Shown: piece after piece, positions 53,132-62,851 of the stretch
How positions within the stretch are numbered: position 1 is the stretch's first letter
Layout: every line of letters begins with the position of its first letter
Assembly: GCA_964539745.1 (NCBI GenBank)
Contig: CAZIJU010000002.1
Location: 66,421 to 130,420 of the forward strand
Source: DSNY01 sp964539745
Lineage (GTDB): Bacteria; Pseudomonadota; Gammaproteobacteria; Burkholderiales; Burkholderiaceae_F
DNA: 64,000 nt
Direction of reading: 5' to 3'
The notes under the pieces: generated by a model
Seen by the model: only the letters and a program-made list of their open reading frames with translations
Databases searched by the model: none
What the model was told of the DNA's origin: nothing
Made by a program: the position numbers and the translations under genes

Positions 53132-53392
53132 TCAGGCGCGGCGCCTTTTAGGCTTGGCCGGGGTGACACGTTTACGCAGCCCCCGGAAGTACTCGCTATC
53201 CGCTTGGCCGCTTACCGGCGACTCGGCGCCCTCGAGCAGCAGCGCGCGCATTCGCAGGCGTTCATGGTCGCGGCGGATCAGATCGCGCACGTATTCGCTG
53301 GACGTGCCGTAACCGCCTTGCGCGACCTGTTCGTCCACGAACTCGCGCAGCGAGTCCGACAAATGGATCGCCAATCTGCCCATCATCGACAA
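53132..53392 (-). CDS. orphan ParD-type antitoxin
   Basis: 86 residues. Ribbon-helix-helix N-terminus (MGRLAIHLSDSLREFVDEQV) and the ParD motif GTSSEYVRDLIRRDHERL. No ParE-type gene follows on the same strand, so it lacks its usual partner. It might neutralise the ParE at 53487-53795 or be a relic. Confidence 0.8.
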   Translation of the reverse strand: MSMMGRLAIHLSDSLREFVDEQVAQGGYGTSSEYVRDLIRRDHERLRMRALLLEGAESPVSGQADSEYFRGLRKRVTPAKPKRRRA

Positions 53393-53486
53393 CTCCTCGA
53401 CGCGGCCGCGTCAGCGCGAGTAACTTTAAGTGCCGGCGGCGGACGCTGGGCGTCAAGCGACGAAACAACCGCCCAACCTCGACGCT

Positions 53487-53795
53487 CTACGACTCGGTCG
53501 AGCCCGTACCGAACTGCGCGTCGACATCGCGCGCCGCGTGCAGGACCCGAACGACGTCGATGCCGTCGTCCAGTGGCTCGTAGAAGATGACGTAGCGACC
53601 GAAGGGCAGGCTGCGCAACCCCGGCGACGACTCGTCACGGAGCCGCCCCATCCTTGGCTGGGTCGCCGGCAGGCGCAGCGTCTCGTCGAGCCGGTCAACC
53701 CAAGCGTCGGCCTGCGCGATGCTGTCTTCGGCGATGTAATCCCAGATCTCGGCGATGTCGGCCGCCGCCAGCGGCCGTCGCAAGACGCGGGGCAT
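53487..53795 (-). CDS. parE: ParE-type toxin
   Basis: 102 residues of the RelE/ParE fold (LAAADIAEIWDYIAEDSIAQ ... GRLRDESSPGLRSLPFGRYV ... DVVRVLHAARD). ParE toxins usually inhibit gyrase. The ATG shares one base with the antitoxin stop (TAATG), so the pair is coupled. Confidence 0.9.
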   Translation of the reverse strand: MPRVLRRPLAAADIAEIWDYIAEDSIAQADAWVDRLDETLRLPATQPRMGRLRDESSPGLRSLPFGRYVIFYEPLDDGIDVVRVLHAARDVDAQFGTGSTES

Positions 53796-54058
53796 TAGGC
53801 CTTCGTCTTCGCCGCTTTCCTGCCGCGTCCCTCGCGTTTGATCTGCTGCGGATCCCAGGCGGCCGACGGGCCGCTTTGCCTGCCGGCGCGGATGTCCTGC
53901 TGCAATTGCGCCACCCGCGCTGCCCGCACCCGGTCCTGCTCGTCCATCAGCCGCAGCGCCTCGCGCACGACCTCGCTGGCCGACGAGTACATCCCCGAGG
54001 CGACCTTCTGCCGCACCAGCTCTTCGAGCTGCGGGGTGAGATTGACGTTCATGCCCAT
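53795..54058 (-). CDS. parD: ParD-type antitoxin
   Basis: 87 residues. Ribbon-helix-helix domain (MNVNLTPQLEELVRQKVASG and YSSASEVVREALRLMDEQD) and a C-terminal toxin-binding tail rich in Arg/Lys. AAGGACACGGAC supplies the ribosome-binding site for ATG 54058. Translationally coupled to parE. Confidence 0.9.
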   Translation of the reverse strand: MGMNVNLTPQLEELVRQKVASGMYSSASEVVREALRLMDEQDRVRAARVAQLQQDIRAGRQSGPSAAWDPQQIKREGRGRKAAKTKA

Positions 54059-54248
54059 GTCCGTGTCCTTGCGGTGAGGCTTGTGCAGCGTTGCCGCATT
54101 CTATCCAGAGTTGACAAGGATGGACATTGCACGCGGGCGCCGCGCGTTGTGCGCAATCCGGCCGCGTGCAGCGCCGCCTATAGTCGAGACACGAAACGAA
54201 CGGCGCCAATGGTTCGTCGTCCGCCTTCCGCCCCGATAGGAGAACGCC

Positions 54249-55193
54249 ATGCCCTCGCCCCCCGCCAAAACCCTCCGCGCCGCCGTCGTCCAAGCCGGCT
54301 CGATCCCGTTCGACACCGACGCCTGCATCGACAAGGCGATCCGCCTGACCGCGGAAGCGGCGGCGGGCGGCGCGAAGCTTGTCGTGTTTCCTGAGGCATT
54401 CATCCCGGGCTACCCGAAGGGGCTGAACTACGGCCTCGTGGTCGGTGCGCGCGATCCGGTCGGGCGCGAGGAGTTCCGCCTGTATCTGGACGCGGCGATC
54501 GAGGTGCCGGGGCCGCACACGCAGCGGCTTGGCGAGGCTGCGGCCGCGCACCGGTGCTATCTCGTCATCGGCGTCATCGAGCGCGAGCTGGGCACGTGCT
54601 ACTGCACGGTGCTGTTCTTCGGCCCGGACGGCGCGCTCGCCGGCAAGCACCGGAAACTCATGCCGACCGCGATGGAACGGATGATCTGGGGCTTCGGCGA
54701 CGGCTCCACGCTCACCGTGGTCGACAGCCCGTACGGGCGCATCGGCTCGGTGATCTGCTGGGAGAACTACATGCCGATGCTGCGCATGGCGATGTACGCG
54801 AAGGGTGTAGCGCTCTACTGCGCACCGACGGCCGACGACCGCGACACCTGGCTGCCTTCGATGCGGCACGTCGCGCTCGAAGGGCGCTGCTTCGTGCTCA
54901 CCGCCTGCCAGTTCCTGCGTCGCAAGGACTTCCCGGACAGCGTGCGCGTGTCGCTCGGCGATTCGCCCGACGCGGTGCTGATGCGCGGCGGCAGCGCGAT
55001 CGTCAGCCCGCTGGGCCGCGTGCTCGCCGGGCCGTATTTCGAGGGCGAGACGATCCTGACGGCGGATCTGGATCTCGACGAGATCGGCCGCGGCAAGTTC
55101 GACTTCGACGCCGCCGGCCACTACAGCCGGCCCGACGTGTTCCAGTTGATCGTCAACGAGCGCCCGATGGCGGCGGTGGTGTCGAAGGGGTAA
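54249..55193 (+). CDS. nitrilase
   Basis: 314 residues of the carbon-nitrogen hydrolase fold. Catalytic triad Glu49 (VVFPEAFIPGYP), Lys136 (HRKLMPT) and Cys170 (SVICWENYMPM); the CWEN signature points to true nitrilases (nitrile to acid plus ammonia) rather than amidases. AGGAGAACGCC is the ribosome-binding site. Substrate range cannot be read from sequence. Confidence 0.92.
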   Translation: MPSPPAKTLRAAVVQAGSIPFDTDACIDKAIRLTAEAAAGGAKLVVFPEAFIPGYPKGLNYGLVVGARDPVGREEFRLYLDAAIEVPGPHTQRLGEAAAAHRCYLVIGVIERELGTCYCTVLFFGPDGALAGKHRKLMPTAMERMIWGFGDGSTLTVVDSPYGRIGSVICWENYMPMLRMAMYAKGVALYCAPTADDRDTWLPSMRHVALEGRCFVLTACQFLRRKDFPDSVRVSLGDSPDAVLMRGGSAIVSPLGRVLAGPYFEGETILTADLDLDEIGRGKFDFDAAGHYSRPDVFQLIVNERPMAAVVSKG

Positions 55194-55216
55194 AAGGCGG
55201 TCGGCGCGCAGGATCG

Positions 55217-55230
55217 TTGATCTGGCTTAA
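55217..55230 (+). promoter_or_regulatory. Fnr-type box upstream of ubiU
   Basis: TTGAT-CTGG-CTTAA: one perfect half-site and a 3/5 half. The class II position predicts a start at 55265, and TAGCTT at 55253-55258 is a fair -10 at the right distance. It fits with Fnr control of O2-independent ubiquinone genes known in enterobacteria. Confidence 0.5.
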
Positions 55231-55307
55231 ACGCGCCGCCCGCCGCGCGGTTTAGCTTCCCGGGCTCGATCGATCCGCGCGGGCCTTGCGGCCCGCCCGC
55301 AGCATTC

Positions 55308-56303
55308 ATGCGACTCGTCTGTCCGGCCGGCACGCTGCCGGCTTTGAAGGCCGCCGTCGACAACGGCGCCGACGACGTCTACCTCGGCTTCCGCGACGCG
55401 ACCAACGCGCGCAACTTCGCGGGGCTGAACTTCGACGACAAGGCGCTCGCCGAAGGCGTGCGTTACGCGCACGCGCGCGGCCGCCACGTGCTGGTCGCGC
55501 TGAATACCTTCCCGCAGCCGGGGCAGGGCGCACTGTGGCGGCGCGCAGTCGATCGCGCGGTCGAGTTCGGCGCGGATGCGCTGATCGTCGCCGACATGGG
55601 GCTGATGGACTACGCGCGCCGCACGCACCCGCAGGTGCGGTTGCACTTGTCGGTGCAGGCATCGGCGACGAGCTACGAGGCGATCAACTTCTATCGCAGC
55701 CGCTTCGGCATCGCGCGCGCGGTGCTGCCGCGCGTGCTGTCGCTCGCGCAGGTCGAGCAGGTCGTGGCCAACACGCCCGTGGAAATCGAGGTGTTCGGCT
55801 TCGGCAGCCTGTGCATCATGGTCGAGGGCCGCTGCGCGCTGTCCTCGTACGTGACCGGCGAGTCGCCGAACACCAAGGGCGCATGCTCGCCCGCGTGGGC
55901 GATCCGCTGGGCGCAGACGCCGACGCACACCGAGTCGCGGTTGAACGGCGTGCTGGTCGACCGCTTTCGCCCCGACGAGGCGACCGGCTATCCGACGCTG
56001 TGCCGCGGACGCTACACGGTCGAGGGCGACACCTACTACCCGTTCGAGGAGCCGACGAGTCTGAACACGGTCGAGCTGCTGCCCAAGCTCGCGGCGATCG
56101 GCGTTCGCGCGATCAAGATCGAAGGACGCCAGCGCAGCCCCGCATACGTCGCCAAAGTCACGCGCGTGTGGCGCGAGGCGATCGACGCCGCGGTGAAAGA
56201 GGGCGCCCGCTGGCGTGTCCGGCCAGACTGGCAGGGCGAACTGGCGTCGGTTGCCGAGGGCCGTCAGTGCACGCTGGGCGCGTATCACCGGCCGTGGAAG
56301 TAG
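55308..56303 (+). CDS. ubiU: UbiU, O2-independent ubiquinone hydroxylation (U32 peptidase family)
   Basis: 331 residues. Begins MRLVCPAGTLPALKAAVDNG. The [4Fe-4S] cysteines of the U32 family are seen in GSLCIMVEGRCALSSY, KGACSPAW and YPTLCRGRY. UbiU forms a complex with UbiV that hydroxylates the ubiquinone ring without O2. ubiV and ubiT follow on the same strand, so quinone can be made during denitrification. Confidence 0.94.
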   Translation: MRLVCPAGTLPALKAAVDNGADDVYLGFRDATNARNFAGLNFDDKALAEGVRYAHARGRHVLVALNTFPQPGQGALWRRAVDRAVEFGADALIVADMGLMDYARRTHPQVRLHLSVQASATSYEAINFYRSRFGIARAVLPRVLSLAQVEQVVANTPVEIEVFGFGSLCIMVEGRCALSSYVTGESPNTKGACSPAWAIRWAQTPTHTESRLNGVLVDRFRPDEATGYPTLCRGRYTVEGDTYYPFEEPTSLNTVELLPKLAAIGVRAIKIEGRQRSPAYVAKVTRVWREAIDAAVKEGARWRVRPDWQGELASVAEGRQCTLGAYHRPWK

Positions 56304-56339
56304 ATCGTCTTCACCACGGCGTACGGAGCGCGCAGGCTG

Positions 56340-56660
56340 ACATGGATTCGTCTTTGTCGGTGCCCTCGGCGTCTCGGTCGTGCAGCCGTCGGCCTTGGAG
56401 GGCAGAGGGTCCTGTCACCGAGACACCCGGAACACCGAGAAGTATCGAGGAGTACCCGATTGCGTGACACCGCCGCTGCGCAAGCTCGTTTCGCGCGTGC
56501 GGGCGCGGGCTCCGTCATCCCGAGCAGCGCGAGGGATCCCGGCGTTGCGAGCGGCGCGGATTTCTCGCCTTCGGCCCGGAATGACGAAGGGTGAAGGCTG
56601 CGAGCGCCGCGCGGTTGGCGCGTGTCACGAAGATTCGTCATGCTCAATAGAGAACGTCCC
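56340..56660. repeat. intergenic region between ubiU and ubiV with two repeat families
   Basis: The left part (about 56355-56455) has CACCGAGACACCCGGAACACC, related to stretches at 57640-57740 and 61370-61575. The right part (56510-56660) has CGTCATCCCGAGCAGCGCGA, CGCCTTCGGCCCGGAATGAC and CGAAGATTCGTCATGCTCAA, matching the copy at 10575-10690. No gene is supported here. Confidence 0.55.
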
Positions 56661-56723
56661 TTCTGATCTCCGCGGTCGCACGAGCCACTCATGATTCCTC
56701 CCGTCCAATCGTCACCGCGCACC

Positions 56724-57623
56724 ATGGCGCCGAGACTGACGCTCGGCCCGCTGCCTTACTACTGGCCGCGCGAGCGCACGCTCGCGTTCTATCGCGACGC
56801 TGCGGGCTGGCCGGTGGAAGTCGTCTACCTCGGCGAGACCGTCTGCTCGAAACGCCACGAGCTGCGCCTGGCGGACTGGATCGACATCGGCGGGCAGCTC
56901 GCCGCCGCCGGTAAGGAAGTCGTACTTTCCACGCTCGGGCTGATCGAGGCGGAAGCCGACCTGCGCGCGGTGCGCGCGGTCGTCGAGCAGCCGCGTTTCC
57001 GCGTCGAGGCGAACGACATGAACGCGGTCAACCTGCTTGCGGGGCGCGGGCCGTTCGTCGCCGGGCCGTTCCTCAACGTCTACAACGCCGACACGCTGAA
57101 GCTGTTGCAGGAAGCGGGCGCGGTGCGCTGGGTTGCGCCGATCGAACTGCCTGCCGCGGGCATCGCCACGCTGCTGCGCGAGCTTGCCGCGCCGATCGAA
57201 GTCGAGGTGATCGCGCACGGCCGGCTTGCGCTTGCGATGTCGGCGCGCTGCTTCACTGCGCGCTATCACAACCTGTCGAAGGATCACTGCGAATACCGCT
57301 GCATCCGCCACCCGGACGGCATCGCGCTCGCCACGCAGGATGGCGAGCCGCTGTTCACGATGAACGGCATCCAGACGCAGTCGGCGCAGCCGATGACGCT
57401 GCTCGACGAACTGCCGCGGTTCGCCGACCTGGGCATCGGCCTCGCGCGCATCGGTCCGCAATCGGAAGGCGCCGAGCGCGTCGTCGCGCTGTTCGACGCC
57501 GTGCGGCGCGGCGAATTGGCGGCGGACGAAGCGCTCACGCAGGCGCGCGCGAACGAGCCCATTGCCGCGAACGGCTACTGGCACGGCCGGCCCGGCCGCA
57601 GCAGCGTCGCTGCCGTTCACTGA
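56724..57623 (+). CDS. ubiV: UbiV, partner of UbiU in O2-independent ubiquinone synthesis
   Basis: 299 residues. Begins MAPRLTLGPLPYYWPRERTL. Cluster cysteines: GETVCSKRHELR, SARCFTARYHNLSKDHCEYRC. Start ATG 56724 matches the family N-terminus; ATG 56691 would add 11 residues, and neither has a clear ribosome-binding site. About 420 bases of repeat-rich DNA separate it from ubiU. Confidence 0.92.
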   Translation: MAPRLTLGPLPYYWPRERTLAFYRDAAGWPVEVVYLGETVCSKRHELRLADWIDIGGQLAAAGKEVVLSTLGLIEAEADLRAVRAVVEQPRFRVEANDMNAVNLLAGRGPFVAGPFLNVYNADTLKLLQEAGAVRWVAPIELPAAGIATLLRELAAPIEVEVIAHGRLALAMSARCFTARYHNLSKDHCEYRCIRHPDGIALATQDGEPLFTMNGIQTQSAQPMTLLDELPRFADLGIGLARIGPQSEGAERVVALFDAVRRGELAADEALTQARANEPIAANGYWHGRPGRSSVAAVH

Positions 57624-57639
57624 CCGCATGGATCGAGGA

Positions 57640-57740
57640 TTCGACGCGAAATCACGGAGGTATCGAGTATTTCTCTTTGCTCGTCTCGGTGCTCTCGGTG
57701 ATCGAGAACACCGAGGAAAAGACAAACGGCATTCCCTGTA
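57640..57740. repeat. intergenic CACCGAG-type repeat between ubiV and ubiT
   Basis: GCTCGTCTCGGTGCTCTCGG followed by ATCGAGAACACCGAGGAAAA. The same short CACCGAG/CTCGGTG words recur at 56355-56455 and 61370-61575, all outside genes. Confidence 0.45.
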
Positions 57741-57765
57741 TCTGCGCGATGAACAAGCTTCCCCG

Positions 57766-58224
57766 ATGAACGCAAGACCCGAAACCCGACTCGCCCTGCC
57801 GCCGCTGCCGCGCTGGCTGCCGCGTTATCCGGGGTCGTTCGCGCTCGCGAGCGGGTTGAACCTTCTCGTCATCGACCGCCTGCCTGCCGACCTGCGCAGC
57901 AAGCTGAACGGCAAGTCGGTCGCGATCGTCGTCACCGACGCCGACTTCGAGTTCGCATTCCGCGTGCAGGGTCGCCGCTGCGTTGCGATGACCGCAGCGG
58001 AGCGACCCGACCTGAAGCTCGCCGCGACCGCCACCGACTTCGCTGCGATCGCCGCCGGCACGGCCGACGCCGACACGCTGTTCTTCCAGCGCCGGCTGGT
58101 CATCGAAGGCGAAGTCGAGCTCGCAACGGAGCTAAAGCACTCGCTCGACGCGATCGAGTTTCCGCGGCTGCGGCGGCTGCTGCGCGCGCTGCTCGAGCGT
58201 TTGCCGGGGGCGGGCGCTGCTTAG
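57766..58224 (+). CDS. ubiT: UbiT, SCP2-type accessory factor of O2-independent ubiquinone synthesis
   Basis: 152 residues of the SCP2 sterol-carrier fold (LNGKSVAIVVTDADFEFAFR ... ADTLFFQRRLVIEGEVELAT). UbiT binds lipids and handles quinone intermediates for UbiUV. Start ATG 57766 gives the family beginning; the longer frame runs into the repeat. Convergent with the membrane protein gene 22 bases away. Confidence 0.9.
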   Translation: MNARPETRLALPPLPRWLPRYPGSFALASGLNLLVIDRLPADLRSKLNGKSVAIVVTDADFEFAFRVQGRRCVAMTAAERPDLKLAATATDFAAIAAGTADADTLFFQRRLVIEGEVELATELKHSLDAIEFPRLRRLLRALLERLPGAGAA

Positions 58225-58246
58225 CGTCGCTTCGCCCGCGCCGCCG

Positions 58247-59305
58247 TCAGCGCCGTGCCCGCAGCGTGTTGCCGGCCATCGTGACGATGAAAAGCGCGAT
58301 CGCCGCCGCGTGCCCCGCGCCGCCCCAGGCGCGTGCACCGAGGCTTTCGGCCGCCACGCCGGCGACGCGCAGCACGAGCGAGGCGTGCAGCAGCGCCAGC
58401 GGCAGGTATAGCCACGGCGTGTACGGCAGCTTTACGCGCAGCACCGCAGGAAAGATGATCGGCGCGTGGCCGAACACCATCGACAGCACGAAGCCGACCA
58501 GCAGCGCGTGCAGCGCCGCGTCCCATGCGCGCGCCGCGCCCAGGCCGCTCGCGAACAGCAATCCGGCGAAGGCGAGCCAGAAGTAGCCGGCGAGCAGGCA
58601 CACCGCGATGTAGCGTGTCAGTCCCTGCTGCCGCACGGTGCGCCGCGCGATGTCGTGCACCGCGAGCCACGCGGCGAGCAGCACGAGCCCGGCGCCGAGC
58701 AGTTGCCAGCGCGCGTCGAGTCCGAGCGCGACGGCGGCCACGCCGAGCGCAAACAGCGCGGCCGCCGCGACGAACCACGCGCGCACGGCGGGCGCGGGCC
58801 GCAGCACGCGGGCGAGCTCCAGCCGCTCGCCGCTGATCGTGAAGACGAAAAACGCAAGCCAGCACGCGATCGCCGATTGCAGTCCCGCGTCGGCGAGCCA
58901 CAGCGCCACGCCCGCGGCGAACGAAGCCGCGCCGCCGGCGAGCACCCAGCCGTGCAGCGCACGCGCCTGCAATGCCTGCACGACGGCAACGGCAAGCAGT
59001 ACCACGGCACCTGCGAGCGCGAACGCGGCCGCGTACGGCCAGGCGCCGCGCGCGGCCGCGAGCGCGGCGAGCGCGAGCGCGGGCGGCGCGACGTAGCCCC
59101 ACAAGCTCCCGAGCGCGACCGCGCGTTCGAGCGCGATCACGGTGCCGAAGAAGCCGACGACCATCAACACCGCGTGCAGCCCCGCCGCCTGTGCGGCCCA
59201 CTCGGGCATGTCCCAGCCGAGCCGCGCGAGCCCGGCGGCCACGCCGATCACGAGGCAGATCGCGCCGAGCGCGAGCATCGGCGCGCGGGCGACGAGGGGC
59301 TTCAC
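58247..59305 (-). CDS. multi-pass membrane protein, NnrS-like layout but family uncertain
   Basis: 352 residues, about ten to twelve helices. Conserved-looking motifs: GLHAVLMVVGFFGTVIALER, FTISGERLEL and HALLVGFVLSMVFGHAPIIF. The histidines in the last motif could bind metal or haem. The layout recalls NnrS, linked to NO stress, but the NnrS motifs themselves are not seen. GTG 59305 overlaps the DUF59 stop (GTGA). Confidence 0.6.
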   Translation of the reverse strand: MKPLVARAPMLALGAICLVIGVAAGLARLGWDMPEWAAQAAGLHAVLMVVGFFGTVIALERAVALGSLWGYVAPPALALAALAAARGAWPYAAAFALAGAVVLLAVAVVQALQARALHGWVLAGGAASFAAGVALWLADAGLQSAIACWLAFFVFTISGERLELARVLRPAPAVRAWFVAAAALFALGVAAVALGLDARWQLLGAGLVLLAAWLAVHDIARRTVRQQGLTRYIAVCLLAGYFWLAFAGLLFASGLGAARAWDAALHALLVGFVLSMVFGHAPIIFPAVLRVKLPYTPWLYLPLALLHASLVLRVAGVAAESLGARAWGGAGHAAAIALFIVTMAGNTLRARR

Positions 59306-59615
59306 CGGCCGAGCAGCACGCGCGCCGAGTCGCTCATCATCGACGGATCCCATGGCGGATCCCACACCCATTCGAGGTCGACGTTCGCCACACCGTCGAG
59401 CGCCTTCAGCGCGGCGACGATGTCGTCCTCGATCACGCCGGTGAGCGGGCACGCGGGCGTGGTCATCGTGACCTGCAGGCGTACGGTGTCGCCGTCGCGT
59501 TCGAGGCCGTAGACGAGGCCGAGGTCGACGATGTTCACACCCAACTCGGGGTCGATCACCGAGCGCAGCGCGTCCCACTCGGGGCCGGTGCGTTCGTGTT
59601 CGGGGACGGGTTCGA

Positions 59616-59619
<4 letters not shown>
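59302..59619 (-). CDS. MIP18/DUF59 family iron-sulfur assembly-type protein
   Basis: 105 residues. Family core: VIDPELGVNIVDLGLVYGLE, MTTPACPLTGVIEDDI and the C-terminal VWDPPWDPSMMSDSAR. DUF59 proteins (SufT, PaaD, MIP18) help mature iron-sulfur enzymes. ATG overlaps the TPP-enzyme stop as ATGA, and its own stop overlaps the membrane protein start, an unusual coupled trio. Confidence 0.9.
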
Positions 59620-61253
<1,634 letters not shown>

Positions 61254-61586
61254 GAAGATTCCTTCGCGGCACGAGCGCCGCAGCGAAGCGCCGATGCTTT
61301 CATGTGCGCGCGAACGCGCCCTTGACCCGGATCAGAGCCCGCAGCTCTCAACGGAGAGCGGCTCTTCACCCTTCGACGGCCGCGGGTTTGCCGCCGAGAC
61401 TCCGAGGACACCGGGAAACGACGACCGGCTTCCCCGTGCGCTCGGTGTCTCTGTGGTGAATCGATGTGGTGAATCGACCCTGCTTCGAAGTCGAAGGCCG
61501 CGGACTCACCACAGCGGCGCAGTGAAGGGCAAGTCCTTTTCTGCGTGCCCTTTGCGTCTCGGCGGTGAGTCAAGCCTGCGTGCGGC
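61254..61586. repeat. repeat-bearing intergenic region
   Basis: Holds GCCGCCGAGACTCCGAGGAC, CGGTGTCTCTGTGGTGAATC and CCTTTGCGTCTCGGCGGTGA, variants of the CACCGAG/CTCGGTG words seen between ubiU, ubiV and ubiT. No gene is supported. Confidence 0.5.
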
Positions 61587-61991
61587 TCAGGGAAGCTGGA
61601 TCTTGCCGCCGCCGCGTCCCATCGGCGGCAGCCCGCCCGGGCCGCCGAGTCCGCCGGCGCCCGGAATCACCAGACCCGAGGCCGCCTGGCGGCGCATCTC
61701 CTGCAGTTCCTTGATCGTGCGCTCGATCGCGACCTTGGCGGTGTCGCCGTAACGCGCGACCGCCTCCGCGAGCGTCTTCGCCTCGATCTCGAAGCTGATC
61801 GGCAGCGGGCCCAACTGCGTCATGATCTGCGCCTCGCCCGAATACAGCACCGGGCGCGACGGATCGGCGGCGCCCATCGCGGTCACCGGCACCATCACGC
61901 GGATGGTGCCGACTTTGCGGTCGGTGTAGATCTCCTCGCGATACAGCGCGTTCGCGTCCATCGCGATGTCGGGTTCGCGTGCGTCGGCCAC
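61587..61991 (-). CDS. conserved hypothetical cytosolic protein
   Basis: 134 residues. Folded part to about residue 100 (NALYREEIYTDRKVGTIRVM, GPLPISFEIEAKTLAEAVAR, YGDTAKVAIERTIKELQEMR), then a Gly/Pro-rich tail (GGLGGPGGLPPMGRGGGK). No signal or membrane segment. I do not recognise the family. It lies 25 bases after fabI on the same strand and is probably co-transcribed. Confidence 0.7.
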   Translation of the reverse strand: MADAREPDIAMDANALYREEIYTDRKVGTIRVMVPVTAMGAADPSRPVLYSGEAQIMTQLGPLPISFEIEAKTLAEAVARYGDTAKVAIERTIKELQEMRRQAASGLVIPGAGGLGGPGGLPPMGRGGGKIQLP

Positions 61992-62016
61992 GGCAACCTC
62001 CGGTCGGTTCGTTGCT

Positions 62017-62814
62017 TCACTCGGCGCCGACCGCGGCGAGCCCGAAGGCGATCGCGTGGAAGCCGGCGTCGACGTAAGTGATCTCGCCGGTCATACCCGA
62101 GGCGAGATCGGAGAGCAGAAACGCCGCGACATTGCCGACCTCCTCGATCGTGACGTTGCGGCGCAGCGGCGAGTTCTTCTCGTTGAATTCGAGCATGCGC
62201 GAGAAGCCCTTGATGCCGCTTGCGGCGAGCGTCTTGATCGGGCCGGCGGAAATCCCGTTGACGCGGATGCCTTTCGGTCCGAGGTCGGCCGCCAGATAGC
62301 GCACTGCCGCTTCGAGCGAGGCCTTGGCGAGCCCCATCGTGTTGTAGTGGGGCACGACGCGTTCGGCGCCCAGATAGGTCAGCGTGACGAGCGACGCCGG
62401 CCGGCCTTGCATCAGCGGCAGCGCCGCCTTCGCGAGCGCGGGGAAGCTGTACGCGGAGATGTCGTGCGCGACTCGGAAGTTCTCGCGCGTCAGCCCATCG
62501 AGAAAGCTGCCTGAGATCGCTTCGCGCGGTGCGAAGCCGATCGAATGCACGAGCCCGTCGAGTCCGTCCCAGTGTCCGCGCAGGCCGTCGAAGGTGGCGG
62601 CGATCTGCGCGTCGTCGGCGACGTCGCAGGCAAACACGAGCTTGGAGCCGAACTCGCGCGCGAACTCGTCGATTCGCTCGCGGAAGCGTTCGCCGACGTA
62701 GGTGAAGGCGAGTTCGGCGCCTTCGCGGTAGCAAGCCTGCGCGATGCCGTAAGCGATCGAACGGTTGGACAGCAGGCCGGTGATCAGGATGCGCTTGCCG
62801 GAAAGGAAACCCAT
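62017..62814 (-). CDS. fabI: enoyl-[acyl-carrier-protein] reductase (NADH)
   Basis: 265 residues. N-terminal nucleotide loop GKRILITGLLSNRSIAYGIA, HSIGFAP, and the catalytic Tyr-x6-Lys in HYNTMGLAKASLE, then GIKTLAASGI-type IKTLAASGIKGFSRML. Last step of the fatty-acid elongation cycle. Start ATG 62814 gives MGFLSGKRILITG as in other FabI. Confidence 0.96.
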   Translation of the reverse strand: MGFLSGKRILITGLLSNRSIAYGIAQACYREGAELAFTYVGERFRERIDEFAREFGSKLVFACDVADDAQIAATFDGLRGHWDGLDGLVHSIGFAPREAISGSFLDGLTRENFRVAHDISAYSFPALAKAALPLMQGRPASLVTLTYLGAERVVPHYNTMGLAKASLEAAVRYLAADLGPKGIRVNGISAGPIKTLAASGIKGFSRMLEFNEKNSPLRRNVTIEEVGNVAAFLLSDLASGMTGEITYVDAGFHAIAFGLAAVGAE

Positions 62815-62851
62815 CGGGGACGTTCTTTCGTGTTCGATGGCGGGCCGCGCG

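Noticed and set aside
58247..59305. NnrS assignment
   Set aside because: Topology and context fit, but the specific NnrS motifs are not visible, so I kept it as a membrane protein of uncertain family.
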